Shown one piece after another: positions 21,130 through 31,696 of a stretch of 64,000 bases of DNA. The stretch lies in contig MU128933.1 of the NCBI GenBank assembly GCA_014904985.1, positions 1 to 64,000 of the forward strand, read 5' to 3'. Below the pieces are notes generated by a model that was not told the DNA's origin, did no database searches, and saw only the letters and a list, made by a program, of their open reading frames with translations. Made by a program: the position numbers and the translations under genes. Within the stretch, counting starts at the first letter, position 1, and each line of letters begins with the position of its first letter. This DNA comes from Hydnum rufescens UP504. Lineage: Eukaryota; Basidiomycota; Agaricomycetes; Cantharellales; Hydnaceae.

Positions 21130-22891
21130 ATGAAGTCATATTCCGCCCTTCCTCTCGCCCTTTTTGCCCTGTTTCTGTCTGTCCATGGCACCCCTACTCC
21201 AAATACCGTCATAAAGACATCCGGCCCTGTTAAACCAGACTCATATATTGTGTAGGACTTGTTTTCATCATGCCCCTCTGTCTGCTCTAATAAGCTTTAC
21301 TCCGTAGCGTCCTCAAAGATAACGTGAATCAGGAGAATCACTTATCTTCCTTGGCCAATATCGCGGCTCAAGATGCCGTGACTTATGAAGTCACTCATCA
21401 ATACGATACTGTCTTCAACGGATATGCATGCATTCTTCGAGGTGCTGCTCTCGATCATGTCCTTAACTCCAAAGACGTCGATTTTGTAGAACAGGACGGC
21501 ATCACCTCCATCAAGTCTGAGTAAGTACGTTCAAAGTGGGACGCAAGACTCGCAACTGATTGTGCCCTCTCTATTTCGTCCCCGTCCTGTAGCGTTCAGG
21601 ATGAAGGATTTTCCGGCGAAATATTTGATGGGCCAGAATTGTTCGAGACTCGGGGGACCACTGGAGGTCATGGCGTCGATGTTTATGGAATCGGTTGGTG
21701 GCCCACTTTACAGCGCGGATTATGTTTTGACCTTTAGTCTTCATTCCAGACACTGGGGTATATATCAAGCACTCCTCCTTCGGTGGCCGTGCGTCCTGGG
21801 GCGCCACATTTGGCGGCTATGCCAATCAGGATGGAAATGGGTCAGTGCCTCGTTGCAACCCGGAACGCTCATTGTCCTGACTTGTCTCATAGCCACGGGA
21901 CCCACACCATGGCAACGGTGCTTATTCATATCATAAGCCTTATTTCATGTCAGTGCTAAGATCATTTCCCTCTAGGCTATCGGTGCAAAATACGGACGCG
22001 CAACACGCGCAAAGGGCATCGCAATCAAGGTCCTTTCCGATGCCGGCAGTGGATACTTCTCAGACGTCATTTCCGGTGTCAATTTTGCCTTCCAACGTGC
22101 CAAATCTTCGAAGCGGCCGTCCGTCGTCAACATGAGTCTGGGCGGTGGCCTAAACACGGCCCTGAACACCGCAGTCAGTAATGTAAGCACAAAATCACGC
22201 TCCTTGCTCGATTTTTGCAACAGACTCTCATCGACTCGTGTTCAGGCCATCGCTGGGGGCCTTCATTTCACCGTCTCGGCGTCAGTGCCAGGCTCCTGTT
22301 ACACAGCTAATCCGAGATGCTGACTATTTTCGACTTACAGTGGTAATTCGAACGCAGATGCATCGAACGTATCTCCCGCGAGTGTCTCTACTGCCAACAC
22401 CATTGGTGCTATTGACTCCAAGAATGCCAAGGCCCCCTTCTCGAACTTTGGCGCAATTTTGGTGAGATAATTCCCCACTACCATGATGTCCGCAATATTC
22501 CTCATGCGGTGCTTCACATGAAAGGATGTTTGGGCCCCCGGTGTCAACATCCTCTCGGCATATATCGGTGGCCCAACCGCTACCGCCGTCTTGTCAGGAA
22601 CCTCTATGGTGAAACACATTTCTCTTGAACTTGTAGGTCGTGAACTGATATGCAATGGGAATAATAGTCTGCCCCATACGTCGCTGGAATCATTGCCGTT
22701 GTCCTTGGAGAGTATGGGAGCGTCAGCCCTGCTACCATGAGCTCTCGCCTCAAGTCACATGCCAAAAAAGTCGTCACTGGTGTGCCTGCGGGAACTACGT
22801 ACGTTGCACAATGCCTGCTGGCACTGTCCCTTTCTGACATCCCCGCCCCCCCTTCTCTGACTGTAGTAAGTTGAAGGCTACTATTTGGTAG
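21130..22891 (+). CDS. Secreted subtilisin-like serine protease (S8A, proteinase K type)
   Basis: Extracellular endopeptidase of 388 residues. Eleven exons: 21130-21251, 21308-21520, 21593-21693, 21738-21840, 21893-21917, 21976-22182, 22246-22280, 22341-22461, 22525-22608, 22668-22798 and 22867-22891. All splice sites are GT-AG and phases match. A signal peptide (MKSYSALPLALFALFLSVHG) precedes an I9 inhibitor propeptide (residues about 38-110). The catalytic domain has all three residues: Asp150 in PDTGVYIKH, His181 in HGTHTMAT, Ser336 in LSGTSMSAPYVAG. The Asp-His and His-Ser spacings (31 and 155) match proteinase K. SAGNSNADASN carries the oxyanion Asn. The gene ends soon after the domain, as usual. 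It lies between two of the secreted six-cysteine paralogues. Autoprocessing of the propeptide is expected from family knowledge. Confidence 0.95.
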
Positions 22892-23359
22892 TTACATCCA
22901 TGGTGGCATGTAGACCTGTGTTCTTGAAGACACGATATTCATTACCCTCATTTATCCTGCGACCCAGTCAGATAGACACCTGTATTTAATCTTCTGACAT
23001 CCGCGGACAATACTTGCCAGGCATTGCCAATTTCCTTCCTTCCAATTGTCAAGCCAAAAAGATAATATCAGAATGAGAGGTGTAATCTCTAGGCGCTTGT
23101 TTACGTCCGTCTGCGACGGGCTGACTCCGGCGGAAGTCTTTACCGCCGAATTGGTCACGTGGAGCCTGGCGAACGATATGTCCGAGCGAAGCGATGGCCG
23201 GCTGAAGAGACACCCTGAGTCAAGTATACTCTGCGTGACTTTTGTGAGTTTTTGCACCGCCTGGTTCATGTGTCATCTGCGGATTCGTGGAACGGTTGTG
23301 AGGGCTCAATCTCGGCAAGTGCCATGAATTGATACTGTGCCTCAGTGTTGTTATAGACT
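22892..23359. other. Gene-free interval
   Basis: Subtilase 3' flank. Short open frames on both strands show no recognisable protein character. Confidence 0.5.
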
Positions 23360-23665
23360 TTGACCTCGGTCACTTCGGGGTCAAATCAAAATGGTCCAAA
23401 GTCGAACCCAATGTCAAAAAGGTCAAGTCAGAAAGGTCCACACAGGTCAAAATAGGTCCCTAGATAGATCTGAGGTAGTTCTAGGCCATGTATATACCAG
23501 AATCTGCTGGGCTGTGGGCAAATGTGAGTGCTTTGTGTTTGTTTTGAACACAAAGTCCACCACTCAAGATGCACCTGCCCTCTTATAGCTACCACAGATG
23601 GATACCAGACAAAGGTCTCTAGTAAATCTGAGGTATTTCTGGGTCATGAATATACCAGAATCTAC
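23360..23665. repeat. GGTCA-rich stretch and 160-bp direct repeat
   Basis: Between 23360 and 23460 the string GGTCA (often GGTCAAA) occurs many times in one orientation. It is followed by two copies, about 160 bp apart, of a block containing TCTGAGGTA, GGYCATG and TATACCAGAATCT (near 23470 and 23630). Nothing else is seen up to 24443. Confidence 0.55.
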
Positions 23666-24443
23666 TTGGGCGACGGCGAACGCAAGTGTCACATGACTCC
23701 CTTTCTTCATTTGCAAATAGTTAATTATAGTATTGGCCAATTCCGCTGCAGTGTGATTGGTGCCCGGCATTTTTTGATTGGACCACTCTGGGTCCCCATT
23801 GAATAGATGCAGGTGGTTACCAAGCCGTATTGTTTGTTAAGGCACCAAACAAATCACGTGATTTGTGAGAATGAGGGTCTTAGGGATATGGAAGTGACTG
23901 GGATGAAGACCGACTGTCCCAAACGTCACCCTACAGTAAAGAGAATCTCAAAAATATTCAGAGCCGGTTCTTTACTGCCATTTTCCCGTCTCCATGGCCC
24001 GATTGGGTTCCCGTAAGAATCGGGTGATTTATTTGGGATCGTCAATATAATTGGGTGTACCCAGCCTCTATAGTGGTGATCCTGCCTAGGTCATGACCAG
24101 TTTTGATTTGATCTAGTAACGACCCGAGTTCTGATCAAGGTCATAACAACACTGCACTGTGCCTCGCCGTCCGTCCAAGGTACTTCGTTTCCTGTGACCC
24201 TTTCAAGGCAATTTATTGTTCCTGGCTGTGAGATCAACAATTCGGAGTCAAACGTCAGACACGTGACGTCAGGTGCTCTTTCTTCGGCTCTCAAATGTTG
24301 ATGCTCGACACGATTTCATACCGCAGCTACTACAGGACCGCCACACTCAGAGTCATATTCAACAGGACGCTCGTCCAGTTGTCTGCCTCCCCTCGTCAGC
24401 AAAGTCCGTATACCTGCGGACTATCCGTTCTTTTTTTCTTGTC

Positions 24444-26011
24444 ATGAACACCAACAATCCCAACGACTGGAACGCATCTCTTAAGAATAGCTTCGGGCTC
24501 CGTGCGGGAATATTGGTATGTCGCACGTCGCACCCTTGCTCCCCCATTGCAACTTAATCAAGAATCTGTACGCTAGCTCATCTCCGAAGTGGCAGTTGTG
24601 TCCTTCATTGCAGCGACCGCACTTCTCCTGTTCGCCCTTGTAGGTATTTTACCTGTTGTATGATCCATGGCCCTGATCTTCCGCAATACCCATAGTACAA
24701 GGCTATTGGACATTATTGGCGGTACCGTGGTTGGGGCCCAGAGGATTCCGCTCTCCAACCAGTCTCTGTCCTATTTCTCTGCGCTATATTTATGGACAAG
24801 CGAGTGTACGCTTATTCAAACACGATTAAATAATCCTGACTTCATTTGGACAGTATCCAGGCTGTGGGGAGTATTCTCAGTGCGCGATGGGCGTTCGATG
24901 GGGCAGTTATCGAGGGCTCTTATTGTACTGCCCAAGGTACATTCGTACAGTATACGATAACAAGCGGGGACTGATGCATTTCTCTGGCCCAGCTGTGCTC
25001 AAGCAGTTTGGAAACAATGGAGTTGGTGCGTTTTGTAAGGACAATCCTTCCCCCACCGCATTTCTGACCGGTGCCCTATCCTAGCCTGGTTCACGATCGC
25101 GATCGCTATTATGACGTTTCTGCAAGCCATTTTCCCTGGCCTGCTCAGTCAGTCACAAGCGCGACGACTGGCGGGCGCCATGATCATCTTTATTTTCCTC
25201 TTTGTGTTTCTTATGATCACTATTTCCTCCACGACAATTTCGCATTATTATGGGAACACGGGGTATGCAGTCCCGCACCAGGCTTGCTATCCTATCTCAC
25301 CCTCGTTTCCCAATGCTTGATAGCCCATGGTGCTGGATCATTGGCAACTCCAAGGAATCAAAAAGATTACAGATCGGGAGCGAGTATGCCTTTTACTGGT
25401 TGGCGGCAAGTATTTCCGCTGTGCTATATGGAACTATCGCATTTAAATGGTACAGAGAGGCATCTGCGGAACGCGACGATCGTCGTATTCGGAATGCAAT
25501 GGCTATGGGATGGTGAGTAGGCCAGAACACGCACCTGCTTCTGTCAAACTGCTAAAAACATCCACTTCTGACCGTCCGCCAAGTGTAGGTATCCAATAGG
25601 TACGGCCATCTACTCTCCACGTTTCAAGCATCAGCATTGAATCATTTTTGGATCTCATGGGATTTAGCGTACATTGTCGAGGTACTCCCGATGTCGATTG
25701 TTCGGTTTCTGGGCCAGCGTCCCGGAAAGAAGCCACCACATGGATGGATGATCCTCTCGGCAACTCTCTTTGCGTCTGCCGGAGCAGTCAATGTCTTCCT
25801 ATGGTTGGTCACGGGCCGCCGGTTCGGTTTCTCGGTGCATGACGACCAGGAAGACCAGAGTAATGATCCTTATCTGTTGGGACCATACCCTCCTGCCGTC
25901 AGAGACCTGGATTCCACCCAAAGGCTTTTTCCAGGTAGCACAGTGATTGTGCACGAGACGCACATTCCTCGTCCCTATGAATTGGTGCCGCTTCATGAGA
26001 GGGGGCCATGA
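24444..26011 (+). CDS. Seven-transmembrane receptor, Git3/cAMP-receptor-like
   Basis: Plasma-membrane G-protein-coupled-receptor-like protein of 360 residues. Exons: 24444-24515, 24577-24639, 24696-24805, 24854-24936, 24993-25025, 25085-25262, 25324-25512, 25589-25599 (11 nt) and 25668-26011; phases match throughout. Seven hydrophobic helices lie at about 21-45, 64-82, 115-140, 148-170, 200-222, 240-261 and 272-296, with a short extracellular N-terminus and a hydrophilic tail of about 60 residues. Family marks of the Agaricomycete Git3/family A-like group are GSILSARWAFDG before YCTAQ in the loop ahead of helix 3, PWCWI in the loop between helices 4 and 5 (Cys106 and Cys183 probably pair), and a Trp-Tyr-Pro stretch with VEVLPMSIVRF in helix 6. 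Ligand unknown; nutrient or peptide sensing is only possible. A fragment of its first exons is inverted at 27370-27585. Confidence 0.85.
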
Positions 26012-26400
26012 CCTTGGAATCTCGTCGTCTAGATCGATCCTTACTTGTGTTTAGAATATGGTAATGAGATTCCTACTAGAACTTTGAGCGCTGGGCTGCA
26101 GAAGTTCGAACGCCAGCAGTAAATTAGGCCAAATATTGGGGCGAAGAAATGACTCGGGGGCGGAGTGAGGCGTAGGTACTTCGTATGAGAAGATGAGAAT
26201 GTTTTGGTCTATGTGGCGTGTCTTAGGAACATTGACAACGGAGAATGTAAGTGACTGATATAAACGGAATATACCCAGCATGTATGAAAACAATGGCCGG
26301 GGACATAGTCATGCTCATAGACGCTTGGGAATGGCCGGGAAGACAAGTCTGGACACCTTCTGGCCGGCAAAAGCCGGAGGCGCCATTACAAGTAACAGCG

Positions 26401-26664
26401 ATGGGAGGCGCAGGTGCGTGATCCAACATCCTGAACACCGTGCCTTTTACGGAAATCCTAATCGTAGGCTTTCATCCGCATCTACCCTCCTTCGGGCATC
26501 GATTCCTCGCAAAGGGTCTCGGAGCAACCATGTGGTTCTTCATATTTTACCGTGCGAAGTGCGCATCGCTCCCTTTCCGTTTTGTTTCTTCCATGATGCT
26601 GAACGCTACCTGTTGTTCCTCCAGGCAAGATGGGCCGAAATTGTTGGTTAGTGTCTGGGACTAG
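26401..26664 (+). CDS. Complex I small subunit, NDUFB2-like (tentative)
   Basis: Very small three-exon gene: 26401-26413 (13 nt), 26468-26558, 26625-26664. It encodes about 47 residues with FHPHLPSFGHRFLAKGLGAT, one transmembrane helix (MWFFIFYRAK) and DGPKLL. This arrangement resembles the single-span fungal NDUFB2-type accessory subunit of mitochondrial NADH:ubiquinone oxidoreductase. The donor AG/GTGCGT and acceptor CGTAG of intron 1 are good, and splicing removes an in-frame TGA. The final residues are uncertain: either the frame runs to the TAG at 26662, or a further exon starts after 26689. Identification is from remembered family character, not a search. Confidence 0.5.
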
Positions 26665-27369
26665 TCTGCTGCGAGCATTTCTCTCATAGTCATTGGCCAC
26701 TACTAGGGTGTGCACCCCTGGGGGCATGGGGGTCACGGGACAACCCACGATACACATCATCATCATTGATCCAATAGACCGATTGTCCAATGAACACAAT
26801 ACTCAAGTCAACGATTTCGAACCTCGAGGTGACTTGACTTGAACTTGTCAGAAACGGTTCAGCAATGGTTTACCGGATCTTCGTTCGATGGAAGGGGTGT
26901 ACAGGGCTCCGCAAGCAGTTCAGAATCATTTGGAGGGGAAGGATGCAGGATAGAACTGCTCGGAGCCCCATGGGACTATAGAGGGCAACTGAAGCTGCCG
27001 CCGGCCTTGCTTAACTATTAATTCAAGATGCGTCAGCAGCGCTGAATCGCATCAAACATGAGCTATATTTCCAAGAAAAGTCTCTGGAGGATACATGAGA
27101 TGAGATCCGGAGGTCACTGCAAAAGAGTGTGCGGTGAAAAGTTCGCTGAGACCACTAATCCGTGTTAGGGTGCTTGCGAAATCATGTATTCTCCTTCATA
27201 CATCACCATGCCCTCATCGCATCCATCATCTCTATAAACCTATTCTAGCAAGACATAACATCTTATCTTCCGGTCGAATTTGTGCCGTCACATTCACGTC
27301 ACGATGAAACACCTATGGAACCTGCACGGCATGCGCTAGCGCGGGATGGAGGAATTGACTGACTTGTTC
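26665..27369. other. Gene-free interval
   Basis: No gene supported. Contains a short ATCATCATC-type run near 26755 and small frames without recognisable content. Confidence 0.5.
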
Positions 27370-27585
27370 AGACGGAGTGTTGCCGGGACGAAGGACACCA
27401 CCACTGAACCATCAGGTGAAGCCTCCAATTCACGCGTCAACCGCCACTTCGGAGATGAGCTGGCGTACAGATCCTTGATCAAGTTGCAAAGGGGGAGTGA
27501 CATGCGACATACCAGGAACCCCCTACCGAGCGCGAAGCTGTTCTTAAGAGATGCGTTCCAGTCGTTGGAATTGTTGGTATTAGCC
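27370..27585 (-). pseudogene. Inverted fragment of the 7TM receptor gene
   Basis: Minus-strand copy of the start of the receptor gene at 24444. It includes NTNNSNDWNASLKNSF (exon 1), the following intron (GTATGTCGCA...CTTGATCAAGGATCTGTACG) and the start of exon 2 (CTCATCTCCGAAGTGGC), then a small insertion before sequence matching GTGTCCTTC. The start ATG is missing and no further exons are found, so it is a truncated duplicate. It shows that this region has undergone inverted duplication more than once. Confidence 0.8.
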
Positions 27586-28257
27586 ACTACCAATGGTAAC
27601 CCCTTAATCGGCCCCACCCCCCGCACCCACAACTCCGTCCTCACCCCAACCAATTCAAAAAAAGAACCCCTTTCGTACTTACCACAGTTCTTATTCCTGC
27701 ACAAGCTTGTAAGTTTACCTACTAGTACGAGAGGACGCGGTAGATAAACAAGATTCCTCAAGTTGATTCAAGTCGACTCGGGTCAGTACAGCGTGGATCA
27801 TATTATGCAACATTGCTAGTTCTCATTGTCACTGAGAATTGATAGGTGGATTGCGACAGCTGTAGCACTTCCGTCGGATCTGGCTGAGTGTAGCTGTGTC
27901 TTTTGCAGTAAGCACATCAAGAACCAGCTCGCGGGAATGCCAGGAGGAAGAAGAATGTATTGCATTCGAGTCGTACAGATTTGTGCGTGGGAGGGAGAAG
28001 ACGACGGGTAACTCCGAGAACTGCATAGCCATGGACTCTAAGTCTCGTGACGACGAAACTCCCCTTTCTTATGTAAACATAAGAGTCCCTCAGGTCTCAT
28101 CTGCCTAAGATGTTTATTTCTTGAGGAGAGCACCTCGACCACCATTACATCTACTGTATATAGCCTTTGTAGTGCTCACATGTGGGACCGGTCTCGGCGA
28201 TTTCCGCCTACCCGGTATACAAATCCAGATTTCTCCTCCTCCTCTACCCCTGGAGAT

Positions 28258-28632
28258 TCCTCCAAGGAAGACTGATGCAATTGATGGATGCAATCAAAGA
28301 CCAACAAGCTGAAATTTCCATGATTTCTTGATAAAGCCTTGAACCCTGGCAAGTGTGCCGCCCCCTTAATTCTAGGTTGCCCTGGGAGAGTGCAAGTCTA
28401 TTCCATGTCGAATAGTACTGGTGACCGCTGGTTGCCCGTCCTCCAGAGAGTTCTCGAAGTTTTTGTTTTGGATGTCTGACTACCTTTTGGATATTTTCCA
28501 ATCAATTCTGCTTTGTCTAGACCAATCAAAGGGGTGCATTTAGTCCACATTGGTGTTGTTTCCAGCGGTTTACATGCAAGTTCTCATAAAGTCACTTGAC
28601 CGCATGGCCCGCCAGATACTTCCGAATTGGGG
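28258..28632. repeat. Inverted segmental duplication, arm B
   Basis: Reverse-complement counterpart of 19981-20490, upstream of secreted-protein paralogue 3. It lacks the MITE present in arm A. Similarity continues downstream through the gene and its 3' UTR (compare 29463-29510 with the minus strand of 19130-19175). Confidence 0.75.
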
Positions 28633-28855
28633 CCTCACAATGGACTGCATAGGTGGAAGTAAAGCTGGGAAATCCTGTCTTTCTTTCCACCTATGGAGAA
28701 TAGGCTCAGTACACCCTTACGTGTTTCAGCGTTGAATCCTAATTTCGGCTAACTTTCAGGGTCGTCGGGAATCCCAGCTTTAGGGTCTTGGTGCCCACTC
28801 CTCTAAATGTGCGGAGGCTACCAACACACAGCCTCATCGATATGAGCTCTCCAGG

Positions 28856-28887
28856 TATAAGAACGCGCCTTCTGAGCACAAAGGTAG
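28856..28887 (+). promoter_or_regulatory. Core promoter of paralogue 3 (conserved TATA block)
   Basis: TATAAGAACGCGCCTTCTGA followed by GCACAAAGGTAG, about 50 bp upstream of the start codon, matching the blocks before paralogues 1 and 2. Confidence 0.75.
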
Positions 28888-28935
28888 TATCTCATTCCGA
28901 GCCCCGCATCTCAAAGCCCCGCATCGGCTCTCAAC

Positions 28936-29463
28936 ATGTTCTTCAATCTCCTAACTCTCGTGCTCCCTTTCATCTTCCTCGGAGGCATCACGACTGCTAC
29001 CCCCCTCGAGACTCGCGCAGGGGGAGTAGCCAAGGTCCCGGGCGTTAACGTGTCCAAGCTCGAAATTCCTGTCCCTAAATCCCCCACTATCGCCCCGGAC
29101 TCAGAGCACATAGACCTGGCGAAGGTAGCCCCACACCCCAGCGAATTGACGACCTCGCCCAACTCCGCCTTCCACACTCTTGCGGCCACCGCGGTCGACC
29201 AATTCGTCATCTGTACCTCGCGCCACTGCAGGAACTGCATTGGATATAAACTTTCCTCGATCCGGCGCGACGTGTGCTACCACACTGAGTCGTTCCTCTC
29301 GTTCTATATTTACCGGCCATCGGGTCGGGGTCTGCCCTACCCTTTTTTTGTCGGCTTGTCACGATGCTCGTCTCCCAATTATATCCCGAGGGTGAATGAG
29401 TGCTACTACAGTCCCGGTCCCAATGGCTCGGCCAGGCACCTCACGACTTTCTATCACAAGTGA
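28936..29463 (+). CDS. Small secreted six-cysteine protein, paralogue 3
   Basis: Intronless, 175 residues. Signal peptide MFFNLLTLVLPFIFLGGITT, then a variable spacer, then the conserved domain with six cysteines spaced C-x4-C-x2-C-x12-C-x29-C-x11-C. Shared strands with the paralogues are LSSIRRDVCY, FYIYRPSGRGLPYPFFVG and RVNECYYSPGP. The ending SARHLTTFYHK matches SARTLHTFFRH of paralogue 1 and shows that the longer tail of paralogue 2 is derived. No catalytic motif is visible. Secretion and disulphide stabilisation are inferred. Function unknown; candidates are effector-like or cell-surface proteins. Confidence 0.85.
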   Translation: MFFNLLTLVLPFIFLGGITTATPLETRAGGVAKVPGVNVSKLEIPVPKSPTIAPDSEHIDLAKVAPHPSELTTSPNSAFHTLAATAVDQFVICTSRHCRNCIGYKLSSIRRDVCYHTESFLSFYIYRPSGRGLPYPFFVGLSRCSSPNYIPRVNECYYSPGPNGSARHLTTFYHK

Positions 29464-30375
29464 GATCATGGTATGCAAAATCTTCACCCAATGTTATGAG
29501 AAATGTTAATTGAGGGTCGCTCACTCTCCTAAGGTGGAAGAAGGCGCGCGTGCGGCTGTGTTCCTGTGGGACCAGATGGGCGACCAGAAGAAAGCTTTAA
29601 AGGTTTCCAGCCTTTTGAATTGACGTTTATTCTGTACATACACTGTAAATCCGCACCCCCCGATATATATGGAAGGATCTCCCCAACGCAGATTAATATT
29701 GGCCCCCCGTTGATTAATCTACTTCTCTGAAGACTCGAAACACAATCCTACGCAGTCACAGAACTCCTGCAAGCACCATTGGAAGTGAGATCCAAGGCTC
29801 TTGGATTTCGACGGCGATGCGAGGCTGGGATCCGGACCCGTTAGCGAAGGATATTATGTCACAGCCCAGTTACGCACAGCCCCCTCCATACCATCAGTTC
29901 TAGTCATGAGCTCGGGACTCGCTTCCCTCTCAATATACCTGTCTTTGTTGTGAGAAATTGAGGGGAATATATGGGGTCCCTTAAATGTTTGCCGAGCCCG
30001 CATGTCTTGAGGGCCCTGGGTGGCTGCTTTCAGGGGTAAAGGAAAAATAAAGCAGGCTGATACGCGTTACACTAAAACAAGATTTTCCGCCTTGAATATG
30101 TCGACATCTCATTAGGACAAATTCCTACCGTGGGTGCCAGAGCCGGAGGCGTGAGACTGACAATAGCCTCCATAATACCCAGAAGAATATTATCGCAGAC
30201 ACCTCAGGAACATTTTCAGCCAACTGCTTAGTCACAATCGCCCTCGTACGAGGGTGGATGGAAGGGCTAAGCCCCGCCGAAATTGGAAAGTATCACAAAA
30301 CACGTTGTCAGTGCCTAGGGTTGAAGTAGACGCACATCTTCGAACAGGTCTCGAGCCCACTTCTCAGTGGTGTGA
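29464..30375. other. Gene-free interval
   Basis: The first 50 bp resemble the 3' UTR of paralogue 2. Beyond that no gene, repeat or RNA was recognised. Confidence 0.55.
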
Positions 30376-31696
30376 TCAAGGCCCGTAGGGTGGAGGCGAG
30401 GTTGAACTGGATTCACCAGGAAAAACTGTTTCGAATGGGGGAAGTGGAGGAGGGGGTCGACGTGGAAAGCCACGGTGTGGAAATGGTGGGCCTAAGGACT
30501 GGAGATACGACTGGATAGGACGTGGCCAACGTCCGCGACGGTGGTAAGGAGGACCATCAGGGCGAGGGCGGTGAGAGTAACGAGCAGGTAGACCAAAGGT
30601 ATCCCCAGTAGGGGTCCCGTTGAGATCAGAGGAAAGTGCGCTAAACACCCCCTCGAAAGCCTCATTGACGCCTCGTATACTGCCGTCAGGAGCTCGTATA
30701 CTCGCCTCAGCGGCAGATACGGCCCGAGAAATAGCTTGATTAGCTATCTGAGCGGCATAGTCACGTTCTAAGTAAGTGGGATCCGGGGCCGAGCGGATGA
30801 TTCTCCGAACACCTTCAGTGAATTCCGGATTCGTGACGAAAGCAGCGGAAAATGCTTGAAGCAGAGGGGTGACATCATCTGCAGCGTTGCCGGAATCAGA
30901 ACGATTAGCGGACGCAACGGTAGGATTAGACGGGTCCGACAGACTTGCAGCCAGGGCGTTCACTTGGGTAATGGGCACACAGCTGGGAAGAGGAGGATCC
31001 TCAACAGCGGCCTGTGCAGGGGGCGGCATGACTGTTTCCATCCTCCCAATAGTGGCACCCAAGACCCCAGGATCCCCCTCAGAGCCCCGAATGAACTGGG
31101 CGCCACGGACGTTGGCGGTCGTCGCGGGACACCCATCGAGTACAACTTCTTTTCCTTTGTTCTTCTCCAGTCTGGGAGGGGATTTCTCTGCATCACCTCC
31201 GGTGTCAGAAACATCACTCTACATTCGAATCAGCATCGCCGTACTGAGAGACATTAGGGGATTGCCCTCCGTCATGTGGTCAACATCGCGTGCGACCTCG
31301 TCTTCATCGACCATCTGAGTGACAGGAGGTATCGAAATAGTCTGAATGGTGAATCTACTCAATATGCATCAGCACGACTGGGCCCTCCGCAGAGGCAACA
31401 AAAGCACAACACGCCTGACAGTCTCCCCCTGACAATGGAGGTTGGTGAAATAGTCCTCAAGCTCTTCTTGGGTACTGAGGGTGACTTGATCTTCCTCAGG
31501 ATCGACGTACGAGAGCTGATTGCCACGGTTAATCTATGGGTAGAGGATTTAGCAACAAAGGACTCACCGCCACATCGTCTCTCGGAATCTTATAGAGCTG
31601 GGATACTTTGGCAGCGAGCCATTCCCATGTGGGAGGTTTTGGGTGAGTGAGTCTACGAGTGTGGCCGTTATGGTCCAACTTGATAGTACATGACAT
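30376..31696 (-). CDS. PB1-domain protein with proline-rich C-terminus
   Basis: Starts at ATG 31696. Exon 1 (31696-31568) encodes MSCTIKLDHNGHTRRL, the basic beta-strand of a PB1 domain. Exon 2 (from 31515) encodes YVDPEEDQVTLSTQEELEDY, the acidic OPCA motif, so both interaction faces are present. One or two further introns between about 31420 and 31200 are not firmly placed. The last exon runs to 30376 with a Ser/Asp-rich linker, a helical middle (SRAVSAAEASIRAPDG) and a Pro/Arg-rich end finishing SSSTSPPPYGP. PB1 domains mediate head-to-tail heterodimers in signalling and selective autophagy scaffolds; which partner applies here is unknown. No ZZ finger or UBA was seen, so it is not a standard NBR1/p62. 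Divergent from YAE1. Confidence 0.7.

Noticed and set aside
20829..21212. 127-codon minus-strand frame
   Set aside because: It is antisense to the promoter and first exon of the well-supported subtilase and has no domain.
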